Notes: generated by a model not told the origin, from the letters alone. Counted from the stretch's first letter, positions 1 through 8,750 are shown. The stretch is DNA of 14,814 bases from an uncultured Oscillibacter sp. (GCF_900546705.1 NZ_URDP01000046.1:1-14814); one strand, 5' to 3'. Translations and numbers: made by a program.

Positions 1-1472
1 GTCCAGCCCGTGTAGGTGTTGGGCGAGTTCTTGGGCCATGGATTCCCATTCAGCAGGCGGACCGGGTAGTTGTCAAAGGTGGTTGCCGGGGAGACTGCCC
101 CCGCATCCAGCGCCGGGGCATAAGCCGTCAGCGGCTTGATGGAGGAACCCGGCTGCTGGATATCCGTTGCATAGTTCCACAGCAGGTTTCCGGACTTGGG
201 TCCCATATCGCCCACCATGGCCACGATGTTGCCGGTGGAGGGCTCGATAATGGTAATGCCGGAGTGGATCAGCTGTCCGCTGGCAGAGGTGAGGTTGTTC
301 AGACTCCCCCGGTCCTCGTAGACAGACTCCGCAATCTCCTGAATCTTCGGGTCCAGCGTGGTGTAGATGTTGTAGCCGCTGTTGTAGATCCGGTTCAGGG
401 CCTCTTTTTCGGTGATGCCGTACAGGTCCGCCAGATCCGCGGAGACATCCCGCAGCACCTGGTCCACGAACCAGGAGTTGACGTTGGCGCCGCCGGTAGC
501 CTCCGTGACAATGTCCTGAGCGGAAGTGGTGCCATCCGTGAAATGCAGCTCCTCCGCCTTGGCGGCCTCGGCCTCCTCCTCTGTCAGATAGGTGAGCCCG
601 GTGACGCCCACATCGTCATTGCCGCCGGCCATCCGGGTCAGGATCATCTCCTGGCGCTCCTTATTCAGCTCCCGGGGCGTGACGGTGCTGCCGTCCTCCC
701 GGGTGATGGTAATGGTGGACATGGGGCCGTACAGGGAGGGGTTGTTGGTGATGGCGATGAGGCAGGCGCATTCCGCCGGGTCCAGCTCCGACACGTCCTT
801 GCCGAAGTAGAACTCCGACGCGGTCTGGACGCCGTAGCAGCCCTGGCCCAGATAGATGGTGTTCAGGTACATCTCCAGGATCTCCTGCTTGGTGTAGTTC
901 TTTTCGAACTCCAGGGCCCGGAAAATCTCCCGCACCTTGCGGTTGATGGTGTTGCCGTCGTCGCCGGTCATGTTCTTCAGCACCTGCTGCGTCAGGGTGG
1001 AGCCGCCGAAGGTGGCCCGGCTGCCGGTGAAGAAGTTCAGCGTGGCGGAGGCGGTTCGGGTCCAGTCCACGCCGTTGTGCTCGAAGAACCGCTCATCCTC
1101 GATGGCCACCGCCGCCTGCCACAGTGCGTCCGGCATCTGGTCAAAGTCCGCCCAGATGCGGTTTTCCGTACCGTAGAGGCTCTCGTATTCCACCCATTCT
1201 CCGGTTTCCTTATCCTGATAGTAAATCCGCGAGCTGAGGTTCATGGTGTAGTCCTCCGCCCGCACCTCCAGCGTGGGGGCCAGCGTGGTCTTGACATAGA
1301 CCATGAAGATCCCCCCGATCATCAATGCGGTGCAAAGGCCGATGAGCAGCACCGTTCCCACAATAAAGCCCACGCGCCTGCCGTTTCCCTGCCGGGTGCT
1401 TTTACGCTGTCTGGGCTGGCGGCTGCTCCGGTCACTCCGGCCAGATGCAGCCTCCCGTTTTCTGTGCTCCAA
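1..1472 (-). CDS. Class A penicillin-binding protein (bifunctional transglycosylase/transpeptidase), C-terminus cut by window edge
   Basis: Polymerises lipid II glycan strands and cross-links the stem peptides on the outer face of the membrane. About 490 residues are in the window. A basic cytoplasmic tail (1-33) leads into a membrane anchor (about 34-60). The glycosyltransferase (GT51) motifs follow in order: EDERFFEH (125-132, catalytic Glu first), GGSTLTQQ (156-163), NRKVREI (177-183) and MYLNTIYLG (201-209). The transpeptidase domain has begun: SSIK at 443-446 is the S-x-x-K motif with Ser443 as nucleophile. The later SxN and KTG motifs would lie beyond base 1. The start is TTG at 1472, placed by AAAGGAGGT eight bases upstream; no better in-frame start is visible. 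A TTGACA box (1584-1589) lies upstream, but no -10 sits at normal spacing. Family call is firm; the exact PBP1 subtype is not. Confidence 0.95.
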   Translation of the reverse strand, partial: MEHRKREAASGRSDRSSRQPRQRKSTRQGNGRRVGFIVGTVLLIGLCTALMIGGIFMVYVKTTLAPTLEVRAEDYTMNLSSRIYYQDKETGEWVEYESLYGTENRIWADFDQMPDALWQAAVAIEDERFFEHNGVDWTRTASATLNFFTGSRATFGGSTLTQQVLKNMTGDDGNTINRKVREIFRALEFEKNYTKQEILEMYLNTIYLGQGCYGVQTASEFYFGKDVSELDPAECACLIAITNNPSLYGPMSTITITREDGSTVTPRELNKERQEMILTRMAGGNDDVGVTGLTYLTEEEAEAAKAEELHFTDGTTSAQDIVTEATGGANVNSWFVDQVLRDVSADLADLYGITEKEALNRIYNSGYNIYTTLDPKIQEIAESVYEDRGSLNNLTSASGQLIHSGITIIEPSTGNIVAMVGDMGPKSGNLLWNYATDIQQPGSSIKPLTAYAPALDAGAVSPATTFDNYPVRLLNGNPWPKNSPNTYTGW

Positions 1473-1707
1473 CGCAGAGCACCTCCTTTTCGTAGATTGT
1501 TTCGGCAAAGCCTGCCGCCGCAGTCACAGCGGACGCCGCGCAGGCTCATGGTACGCCATAATACTTTTTATTGTACCATCCCCTGTCAACATTGAAAATG
1601 TCGTTATTTCCGTTGTAAAAGTTCCCGTTTTTTCATATTTTTACCCATGGCGCAGAAATTTCTTTGAATTCCCTGCCAGCTTTCCCGTTTTTTGAAAAGT
1701 TGTCGGC

Positions 1708-1736
1708 TTGCATTCACCGCAAATTTCGGGTAGAAT
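1708..1736 (+). promoter_or_regulatory. Sigma-A-type promoter for the DUF1292 gene
   Basis: TTGCAT at 1708-1713 and TAGAAT at 1731-1736 are separated by 17 bases, about 30 bases upstream of the DUF1292 start. The 296-base divergent gap 1473-1768 is otherwise AT-rich with no gene seen. Confidence 0.6.
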
Positions 1737-1768
1737 AACATCAACAAAGAGGAAAAGGAGCCATGCCC

Positions 1769-2062
1769 ATGTCTGAAGATTTCGGCCCCACGTTTATCAC
1801 CGTCACGGATGAGGACGGACAGGAGCTTGTATTGGAGTTTGTCTCCTCCCTGGAGTACAATGGTGCCCAATACCAGGCGTTTTTCCCCGCCGAGACCGAG
1901 GGGGAAGAGACTCCGGAAGAGGATACCGGCCTGATTATCCTGAAGGTCATCCACGAAGACGGCGAGGACCTGCTCTCCACCCCCGACACGGAGGAGGAGG
2001 CCGAAGCGGTCTACGACCTTTTCATGGAAGAGCTGTTCAGCGACGAAGAGGACGAGACCTGA
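1769..2062 (+). CDS. DUF1292 family small acidic protein (YrzB-like)
   Basis: About 97 residues, very acidic (many Asp and Glu, ending EEDET), with the DUF1292 pattern: an N-terminal strand region with FITVTDEDGQELVLE, a middle Y-x-A-F-F-P segment, and a C-terminal helix rich in Glu. It is a soluble cytoplasmic protein of unknown function. Two ATGs lie two codons apart, at 1763 and 1769. AAGGAG (1755-1760) is only 2 bases from the first but 8 from the second, so 1769 is chosen; starting at 1763 would add two residues. In Bacillus the homologue sits beside yrrK (ruvX); here ruvX is about 10 kb away. It appears to be a single-gene unit with its own promoter. Confidence 0.88.
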   Translation: MSEDFGPTFITVTDEDGQELVLEFVSSLEYNGAQYQAFFPAETEGEETPEEDTGLIILKVIHEDGEDLLSTPDTEEEAEAVYDLFMEELFSDEEDET

Positions 2063-2112
2063 GCCGCGGGAAATTTCCAGCGCAGCCGAACACAGTTTCG
2101 ATTGCATTTCTT

Positions 2113-2149
2113 CCCGCAATGTGATACCGTATGTATCGTACCCTGCGGG
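2113..2149 (+). other. Inverted repeats downstream of the DUF1292 gene (possible hairpin)
   Basis: CCCGCA (2113-2118) can pair with TGCGGG (2144-2149), and nested inside, GATAC (2123-2127) pairs with GTATC (2133-2137). A run of seven T (2164-2170) comes 14 bases later, too far for a classic intrinsic terminator. It may be 3' end structure of the DUF1292 mRNA or an operator ahead of the RNA gene. Function is not shown by the sequence. Confidence 0.35.
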
Positions 2150-2195
2150 GTTCGTGATAGATCTTTTTTTAACCCACATTTCGTTATACGGGATG

Positions 2196-2432
2196 CCGGA
2201 TCAAGTCGTGGTTCGCAGGCCTCCCGGCTGCTGTCTGCGGCTGGAAGTTGGAAGCGATAAAGCGCCTTGGAGGCGACCCACCTGGCCGTGAAGGTGCAGG
2301 TTATAACGAGGTCTACACGGCCGCCGCGGGGTTTCCTGCACTGTTTTTGGGAAGCGCACAATGCGCTTCCCTTTCTTTATCGCTTTCAGCTTGATTTCAG
2401 CCTGCTGCCATACACTGGTACCTGCGAATTTC
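2196..2432 (+). ncRNA. Large structured non-coding RNA, raiA-motif-like (candidate)
   Basis: No protein gene fits the 470 bases between DUF1292 and the foldase gene, but the middle folds with long-range complementarity read directly from sequence. The outer stem is 2212-2219 with 2421-2428, plus two G-U pairs. Large internal loops follow, with a short stem 2239-2243 / 2398-2402. Then comes a 17-bp stem, 2246-2262 / 2375-2391, with only two G-U pairs. This encloses a hairpin (2263-2266 / 2272-2275), an H-type pseudoknot (2284-2290 with 2316-2322; 2294-2300 with 2335-2341) and a 10-bp hairpin with loop CAA (2349-2358 / 2362-2371). Size, phylum and multi-branched pseudoknotted form suit the raiA motif of Firmicutes; this naming is recall-based and unconfirmed. 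6S RNA is the alternative but lacks such a pseudoknot. The ends are approximate; a weak -10 (TTATAC, 2184-2189) lies upstream. That it is a structured RNA is much surer than its name. Confidence 0.6.
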
Positions 2433-2435
2433 CCC

Positions 2436-2464
2436 TTGCAGAAACGGCGCCGATCCATTATAAT
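2436..2464 (+). promoter_or_regulatory. Promoter of the parvulin foldase gene
   Basis: TTGCAG (2436-2441), a 17-base spacer and a perfect TATAAT (2459-2464). Transcription should start near 2471. The -35 box begins only a few bases after the outer stem of the structured RNA closes, so the two units abut but do not overlap. Confidence 0.75.
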
Positions 2465-2532
2465 ATCAAGGTGCGTGACAAACGGTTCCCCCGGGAAGCC
2501 GCACCGATTACTTGAGAGGACTGAAACAACAA

Positions 2533-4095
2533 ATGAGCGCATCAAGAGAAAAGAAGACCCGGCAGTCTACGCCCAGCGTGGACTGGACTGACCCTAAGAC
2601 CGCCCGAGAAGCCCAGCAGCGCAAGGAAGAAAAGCGCAGCAACATGATCTATGCCGCCATCGCGGTGGTATTCGTCATCGTGGCTGTGGTCTCCCTGACC
2701 TGGAAGTCTCAGATTATCCAAAAGCACGCCACCGCCGTCACCATCGGGGACGAAAAGTACACCGCCGGTGAGGTAAATTACTACTTCCAGCAAGTCTATC
2801 AGAGCTTTGTGAGCCAGAACTCCTATTTCATCAGCTATCTGGGGCTGGACACCACCCAGGATCTGCGGGATCAGGCCTACCCCGGCAGCGAGGACGGCCA
2901 GACCTGGTTCGATTACTTCCTGGATCAGGCTCTCCAGCAGATGGTCACCGTCAAGGCCCTCAACGACAGCGCCGCGGCGGACGGATTCACCTGGACGGAT
3001 GAGCTGCAGTCCCAGCTGGACAGCTCCCTGCAGACCCTGAAGGACAACGTGTCCTCCTCCGGTTACTACACCTCCTTCAAGCAGTACCTGACCGTCAACT
3101 ACGGTGGTCTGATGACCGAGAGCATCTTCACCGAGCAGCTCAAGGAGACCATGCTGGCCCAGGCCTACGCCACCGAGTACAGCGACAGTCTGACCTACAC
3201 AACCGAGGACCTGGACGCCGCCTACGCCGAAAACCCCAACAACTATGACAAGGTGGCCTATCAGAGCATCCGCGTCAGCGGCTCCGTGCCCACCACCGAC
3301 GCCGACGGCAACACCGTGGAGGTCACCGATGAGATGAAGGCCGACGCCATGGCCCAGGCCAAGGAACAGGCCGACTCCCTCTACGCCTCTTTCCAGGCCG
3401 GTCAGAGTCTGGAGTCTCTGGCCAATACCGACGAGGATCTCTATTACACCAACTCCGACGGCGTGACCTACGCCTCCGACGCCCTGGGCGAGTGGCTGTT
3501 TGACTCCGCCCGCAAAGCCGGTGACTCCGCCGTGGTGGAGGACGAGTCCGGTTCTGCCTACTATGTGGTTTCCTTCGGCAGCCGGTTCCGGGATGAATAC
3601 AACACCGTGGACGTGCGCCACATCCTGCTCCAGATCGACGACAGCAGCCTGGACACTGAGTCCGACACTTACGACGCCGACCTCCAGGCCCTTAAGGATG
3701 AGACGAAGGCCAAGGCCGAGGATCTGCTGGCCCAGTGGAAGGAAGGCGACGCCACCGAGGACTCCTTCGCCGAAATGGCCAACGAGTACTCCGAAGACAC
3801 CGGCTCCAACACCAGCGGCGGTCTGTACACCCAGGTCTATCAGGGCCAGATGGTCACCGAGTTCAACGACTGGTGCTTCGATCCCGCCCGTCAGGCCGGC
3901 GACACCGGTATTGTCTACGGTGAGAGCGACTCCTACAAGGGGTATCACATCATGTACTTTGTGGGCACTGACCTCCCCTACTGGCAGGTGCAGGTGACCG
4001 ACACCCTCAAGAACGCAGATGTGGACGCCTGGTACGCTGAAAAGACCGCGAACTACACCGCAGAGCAGGGCAGCGGTATCCGCTACGTGGGCTGA
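2533..4095 (+). CDS. Membrane-anchored parvulin-type peptidyl-prolyl isomerase (PrsA/SurA-like foldase)
   Basis: 520 residues. A charged N-terminal tail (1-37) is followed by one membrane segment (about 38-56), so the rest should lie outside the membrane and help exported proteins fold. There is no lipobox cysteine, unlike Bacillus PrsA, so it is anchored by a transmembrane helix. A SurA-type helical region (about 70-230) precedes a parvulin (PPIC) domain from about residue 360, opened by VRHILLQ and closed by GYHIMYFVG. The stretch about 235-350 (YQSIRVSG ... ALGEWLFDSARKAGD) resembles a second, degenerate parvulin module. The ATG at 2533 is chosen because GAGAGGA precedes it by 12 bases; a TTG at 2512 would add seven residues and lacks a site. 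Asp- and Ser-rich surfaces fit an exported protein. A terminator follows. Confidence 0.9.
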   Translation: MSASREKKTRQSTPSVDWTDPKTAREAQQRKEEKRSNMIYAAIAVVFVIVAVVSLTWKSQIIQKHATAVTIGDEKYTAGEVNYYFQQVYQSFVSQNSYFISYLGLDTTQDLRDQAYPGSEDGQTWFDYFLDQALQQMVTVKALNDSAAADGFTWTDELQSQLDSSLQTLKDNVSSSGYYTSFKQYLTVNYGGLMTESIFTEQLKETMLAQAYATEYSDSLTYTTEDLDAAYAENPNNYDKVAYQSIRVSGSVPTTDADGNTVEVTDEMKADAMAQAKEQADSLYASFQAGQSLESLANTDEDLYYTNSDGVTYASDALGEWLFDSARKAGDSAVVEDESGSAYYVVSFGSRFRDEYNTVDVRHILLQIDDSSLDTESDTYDADLQALKDETKAKAEDLLAQWKEGDATEDSFAEMANEYSEDTGSNTSGGLYTQVYQGQMVTEFNDWCFDPARQAGDTGIVYGESDSYKGYHIMYFVGTDLPYWQVQVTDTLKNADVDAWYAEKTANYTAEQGSGIRYVG

Positions 4096-4111
4096 TCTGC
4101 CCTTTGGATTC

Positions 4112-4142
4112 AAAAGCGGCCGGCATTACGCCGGCCGCTTTT
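4112..4142 (+). terminator. Terminator-like hairpin after the foldase gene
   Basis: A 13-bp perfect stem (4112-4124 / 4130-4142) with loop ATTAC. The only T run is the final four bases of the stem, so termination may be partial and tcdA, 22 bases on, may be read from the foldase promoter. Confidence 0.65.
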
Positions 4143-4164
4143 CATTGACAACGGAGGAAATGCC

Positions 4165-4908
4165 ATGGAACATCCCTTTTTGCGCTGTGAAATGCTCTGG
4201 GGCCTGGAGGCGCAGCAGCGTCTGGCCCAAAGCCATGTGATTGTCTTCGGCCTGGGCGGCGTGGGCAGCTACGCAGCCGAGTGTCTGGCCCGCTCCGGCA
4301 TCGGTGAGCTGACCCTGGTGGACAACGACACCGTAGCCCTGACCAACCTCAACCGGCAGCTGGAGGCTCTCCATTCCACCCTGGGCAAAGCCAAGGCCCA
4401 GGCCGTTGCGGACCGCCTGCGGGACATCAATCCAGCGCTGCGGCTCCATCCCATCTGCGCCACCTATGACGCCGCCCATCGGGACGACTTCTTTCCCCAG
4501 GGCTGCCGGTACGACTACATTGTAGATGCCATCGATCTGGTCAGCTGCAAGATCGATCTGGCAGAGACCGCCCGGCGGCTGGACATTCCCCTCATCATGG
4601 CCCTGGGCACCGGCAACAAACTGGACCCCTCCCTGCTTCGGCTGGCGGATCTGTCCGAAACCTACGGCTGCCCCCTGGCGCGGGTCATGCGCAGAGAACT
4701 GCGTAGACGGGGCATCGAGCATGTACAGGTGGTGTTCAGTCCCGAGGAGGGCGTAACCCCCGCCCAGCCGGAGACGCCGCCGCCGGGACGGCGCAGCGTA
4801 CCCGGCAGCACCCCCTGGGTTCCCGCCACCGCCGGGCTGCTTCTGGGCAGCGCCGTGGTGCGCAGCCTCCTGACCGGGCAAACTACCTTGGAAGAGAAAG
4901 AGACGTGA
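4165..4908 (+). CDS. tcdA: tRNA threonylcarbamoyladenosine dehydratase (ThiF/E1-like)
   Basis: 247 residues, a ThiF/HesA-superfamily enzyme that uses ATP to cyclise the t6A modification at position 37 of ANN-decoding tRNAs into ct6A, in the cytoplasm. Visible motifs: nucleotide loop GLGGVGS (29-35), acidic VDND (52-55), NLNRQ (61-65), and DAID with a following Lys (121-129). The region after residue 150 (GTGNKLDPSLL, then a CPLARVMRREL helix) is typical of the TcdA/YgdL branch rather than ThiF or MoeB, and there is no rhodanese or zinc CxxC pair. The length is close to the usual 240-270. GGAGG at 4153-4157 fixes the ATG at 4165. No separate promoter is seen. The next gene overlaps or abuts the stop, so the two are probably co-transcribed. 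Confidence 0.92.
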   Translation: MEHPFLRCEMLWGLEAQQRLAQSHVIVFGLGGVGSYAAECLARSGIGELTLVDNDTVALTNLNRQLEALHSTLGKAKAQAVADRLRDINPALRLHPICATYDAAHRDDFFPQGCRYDYIVDAIDLVSCKIDLAETARRLDIPLIMALGTGNKLDPSLLRLADLSETYGCPLARVMRRELRRRGIEHVQVVFSPEEGVTPAQPETPPPGRRSVPGSTPWVPATAGLLLGSAVVRSLLTGQTTLEEKET

Positions 4909-4913
4909 ATATC

Positions 4914-5645
4914 ATGCTGACAGGCACCATTGTCAATACGCTGGCTATCCTGGCCGGTTCCGCCGCAGGGCTCCTCATCAAGGCCCTGGCCGGTCGCTGC
5001 TCCGGTTCCCTGGACGGCGCCAGCCTTCTGGGCCACCGACTCCAATCCATCATCATGCAGGGCGTGGCGCTGTGTATCCTCTATATCGGCATCGACGGAT
5101 GTCTGGAGGGCAGCAACGCCCTGATCGCCATTTTGTCCATGGTGGTAGGCGCCATTTTGGGCGAGCTGCTGGATCTGGACAAACGTATGCGCTCCCTGGG
5201 CGACTGGGTACAGCGGCGTACGGCCCACCTGCTGGGCTCCCAGGAGCCCGCCTCCATCTCCGAGGGTTTTGTCACCGCAAGTCTTCTGTTCTGCGTGGGG
5301 GCTATGGCCATCGTGGGCTCCCTGAACGACGGCCTCACCGGTGACCACAGTACGCTCTTTGCAAAGTCCCTGCTGGACGGCATCAGCTCCGTGGTGTACG
5401 CGGCTTCCCTGGGGGTGGGCGTGGCCTTCTCCGCCGCCGCAGTATTCATCTATCAGGGCATCATCACGCTGCTGGCCTCCTTCCTCCAGCCCTTTCTGGG
5501 GGACGCGGTCATCGCCGAGATGACCTGCGTGGGCTCGCTGCTGATCGTAGCACTGGCCCTGAACATGCTGGGTGTCACCAAGATCAAGGTCATGAACCTG
5601 GTGCCCGCCATCTTCCTGCCCATCCTGCTGTGCAGGTTCATGTAA
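4914..5645 (+). CDS. DUF554 family integral membrane protein
   Basis: About 243 residues, highly hydrophobic, with roughly six or seven membrane helices. The opening GTIVNTLAILAGSAAGLL and the later segments IEGSLNDG-like (here IVGSLNDGLTGD) and DGISSVVYAASLG are characteristic of the DUF554 (YdfK/YqgA-like) family, whose transport role is not established. Two starts are possible: GTG at 4905, overlapping the tcdA stop by four bases, and ATG at 4914. The family usually begins a few residues before GTIVN, and AGAGAAAGAG lies about ten bases before 4914, so that is preferred. Either way it is translationally close to tcdA. A strong bidirectional terminator ends the unit. Confidence 0.88.
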   Translation: MLTGTIVNTLAILAGSAAGLLIKALAGRCSGSLDGASLLGHRLQSIIMQGVALCILYIGIDGCLEGSNALIAILSMVVGAILGELLDLDKRMRSLGDWVQRRTAHLLGSQEPASISEGFVTASLLFCVGAMAIVGSLNDGLTGDHSTLFAKSLLDGISSVVYAASLGVGVAFSAAAVFIYQGIITLLASFLQPFLGDAVIAEMTCVGSLLIVALALNMLGVTKIKVMNLVPAIFLPILLCRFM

Positions 5646-5652
5646 ACCAAGC

Positions 5653-5685
5653 AAAAAAAGAGACGGCATAGCCGTCTCTTTTTTT
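5653..5685. terminator. Bidirectional intrinsic terminator between convergent genes
   Basis: A perfect 15-bp stem: seven A plus GAGACGGC (5653-5667), loop ATA, then GCCGTCTC plus seven T (5671-5685). It gives a U-tract on both strands and serves the DUF554 gene (+) and the anti-sigma gene (-). Confidence 0.93.
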
Positions 5686-5698
5686 GTACTCTTTTGGC

Positions 5699-6727
5699 TT
5701 ATTCCAGTGAGAACGTCTCACTTCCGATGCGCAGGGCCGTCACCTGGGTCAGATCCACCGGCACACGCCAGTAGTAAGTGCTGCTCCAGCGGGTGTATTC
5801 CGCGTCCTGGAAGCGGCTTGAGCCGCCGCTTTGCTCCACCACGCTCCCGTCCTTCAGCACCAGCGCCGCCCGCTCCGGCTCCCAGGCCTGTTCCTCCACC
5901 GCCTGCACGTACTGGATCTCCGTGGCGGAGATACGTACCTCCCGGATGGTGGTCCGCCCAGCCTCCCGGGTATCCCGGTTCCGGGCAGGCACCTCCAGCT
6001 CCGGAATGATCCGCACCTGCCGCTCCTCGCCCGGCGTCAGAGAGAAAGCCAGCGTCCAGGTGCCCTCGGCCGCCGGAGTCTCCTCCCAGTCCCCGCCGAT
6101 CTCTTTTCGGTTCAGATCTTCCAGCACCAGCGTAGCTGCCCGCGGCTCGTCCAGCAAGGTGCTCTTCCCTGCAAGGTCAATGGTGTAGTGCAGCAGCACC
6201 GTAAACACGCCGTCCTCCGCCGTGCCGCTGTAAAGGGTCTGGATGCCGGAACCGCCGGGCGTATCGTGGATCTTCTCCGGGTCCGGGTCCAGCGTCAGGT
6301 CTATCATTCCAAAATCGTACCGGTGCTCCTCGTCCTCTTCGTAGGTGCCGCTGACCTTCAGCAGCAGCCAGATGCTGGAGTCTCCCGTCGTGACGGAATC
6401 CAGTGTCACGGTCACGCCGTTCTGGGTGTCCTGGGCGCCTACCTGCTCCGTCAGATGGTCGATGAGCGCCAGCTGCTCCGCACTCATCTCGGTGTCGTTT
6501 TGCTCTGTCCACTGCCGGGCAAACCAGCCCTGCAGCGTGCCGGGCATCCCCACCGTTGCGATGGCCGATCCGGCCAGCACCGCCAGAATCGCCGCGGCGA
6601 TCAGAATCCCCTTGGGAAATCGCTTTTTTGGATTTCTTCGTTCCAGTTTCATCATTTGCGCCACCTCCCCGCGCAGTCTCTCGGAGGCATGCACCTGATC
6701 AAAGACCTGCCAATACTCCTCTTTCAT
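5699..6727 (-). CDS. DUF4179-type anti-sigma factor, membrane protein
   Basis: 342 residues. A short cytoplasmic N-terminus (1-39), expected to bind the sigma factor, is followed by one membrane helix (about 40-60) and a long extracytoplasmic domain with the beta-rich, low-similarity look of DUF4179 proteins (signals such as NGVTVTLDSVTTGDSSIWLLL, about 105-125). It is encoded three bases after the stop of the ECF sigma gene, with its AGGAGG inside the end of that gene, so the pair is translated together. By analogy with other sigma/DUF4179 operons it probably holds the sigma factor at the membrane until an envelope signal releases it; that role is inferred from position and topology. No zinc-binding anti-sigma motif (HxxxCxxC) is present. 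Confidence 0.82.
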   Translation of the reverse strand: MKEEYWQVFDQVHASERLRGEVAQMMKLERRNPKKRFPKGILIAAAILAVLAGSAIATVGMPGTLQGWFARQWTEQNDTEMSAEQLALIDHLTEQVGAQDTQNGVTVTLDSVTTGDSSIWLLLKVSGTYEEDEEHRYDFGMIDLTLDPDPEKIHDTPGGSGIQTLYSGTAEDGVFTVLLHYTIDLAGKSTLLDEPRAATLVLEDLNRKEIGGDWEETPAAEGTWTLAFSLTPGEERQVRIIPELEVPARNRDTREAGRTTIREVRISATEIQYVQAVEEQAWEPERAALVLKDGSVVEQSGGSSRFQDAEYTRWSSTYYWRVPVDLTQVTALRIGSETFSLE

Positions 6728-6730
6728 CTC

Positions 6731-7201
6731 TCACGCCTCCTCCAATGCTCGTCTCAGCTTCTCCCGTCCCCGTGCCAGCCGGGTCTGCACCGTGGAGACC
6801 TTCAGCTCCATCAATTCCCCGATCTCCGCCACGGAGTAGCCCTCGTAATAATAGAGGTACAGCGGCAGCCGGTATTTGGCCGGCAGGCCCCTCACCGCCT
6901 CGTACAAGGTGCTTTGTCCCGGCTCGGTAAAGGACGGCTCCGGGCAGTGTTCCAGCGTCACCGTCCTGGTGCGCCAGGGACTGCGGTTCATGTCCCGGCA
7001 CACATTGATCGTTACCCGGGTCAGCCAGTAGCGCAGATGGTCCTCCCCATCGAAGGACACCTCCGCCCGCCACAGCCGCAGCATGGCCTCCTGGGCGGCA
7101 TCCTCCGCATCCTGCGGATTCCGGCAATCATTGAGGGCAATGCGGTAGACCATATCCAGATACCGCTCCGCGGCCTTTTGGAACTCCTGCTCAGTCAGCA
7201 T
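6731..7201 (-). CDS. ECF-type RNA polymerase sigma factor (sigma-70 family)
   Basis: 156 residues, with only regions 2 and 4, the size of ECF sigma factors. Region 2 covers about 10-75, with the -10-binding helix DAEDAAQEAMLRLW (31-44). Region 4 covers about 99-153, with the helix-turn-helix GYSVAEIGELMELKVSTVQT (121-140), then RLARGREKLR. It directs RNA polymerase to a small regulon in the cytoplasm. ATG 7201 is preceded by AAGGAGAG about six bases away. The anti-sigma gene follows directly, and autoregulation is likely but no ECF promoter could be named. A 14-base palindrome lies just upstream of the ribosome binding site. The target genes are not evident from the window. Confidence 0.92.
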   Translation of the reverse strand: MLTEQEFQKAAERYLDMVYRIALNDCRNPQDAEDAAQEAMLRLWRAEVSFDGEDHLRYWLTRVTINVCRDMNRSPWRTRTVTLEHCPEPSFTEPGQSTLYEAVRGLPAKYRLPLYLYYYEGYSVAEIGELMELKVSTVQTRLARGREKLRRALEEA

Positions 7202-7214
7202 GAACGTCTCTCCT

Positions 7215-7228
7215 TGAAAAGCTTTTCA
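7215..7228. promoter_or_regulatory. 14-base palindrome upstream of the ECF sigma gene
   Basis: TGAAAAGCTTTTCA is a perfect palindrome 13 bases before the sigma start codon, overlapping the edge of its ribosome binding site on the minus strand. It could be an operator or chance; no matching second copy was seen in the window. Confidence 0.3.
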
Positions 7229-7281
7229 CCTGTAATACGGAGCAGGCTGAGGAAATATCCCGCTTTTCGTCCCGATTACAA

Positions 7282-7314
7282 AAAAATTCTCCGGCTAAAA
7301 GCCGGAGAATTTTT
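7282..7314. terminator. Terminator after the YfcC-family gene, usable in both directions
   Basis: A 14-bp stem (7282-7295 / 7301-7314) with loop TAAAA, ending in T on both strands. It starts six bases past the stop codon of the leftward transporter gene and shields the sigma operon from read-through. Confidence 0.9.
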
Positions 7315-7320
7315 CATAAA

Positions 7321-8727
<1,407 letters not shown>

Positions 8728-8750
8728 GGGGGCCTCCCTGTTTTCAAACA

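Noticed and set aside
1558..1589. Promoter of the penicillin-binding protein gene (TTGACA with TATTAT or TACAAT)
   Set aside because: The spacers are 20 and 8 bases; neither is normal, so it is not listed as a promoter.
264..1595. Long plus-strand reading frame opposite the penicillin-binding protein
   Set aside because: It is antisense to a gene with clear GT51 and transpeptidase motifs; its Gly/Val/Leu/His-rich product is a GC-rich shadow.
2196..2432. 6S RNA, SRP RNA, RNase P RNA or tmRNA for the structured gap
   Set aside because: The conserved cores of SRP, RNase P and tmRNA are absent. 6S is an extended rod with a central bubble and no such pseudoknot, so it is kept only as a weak alternative.
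2542..4113. Long minus-strand frame opposite the foldase
   Set aside because: A shadow: repetitive Gly/Val/His protein with no family features, opposite a well supported gene with promoter and ribosome binding site.
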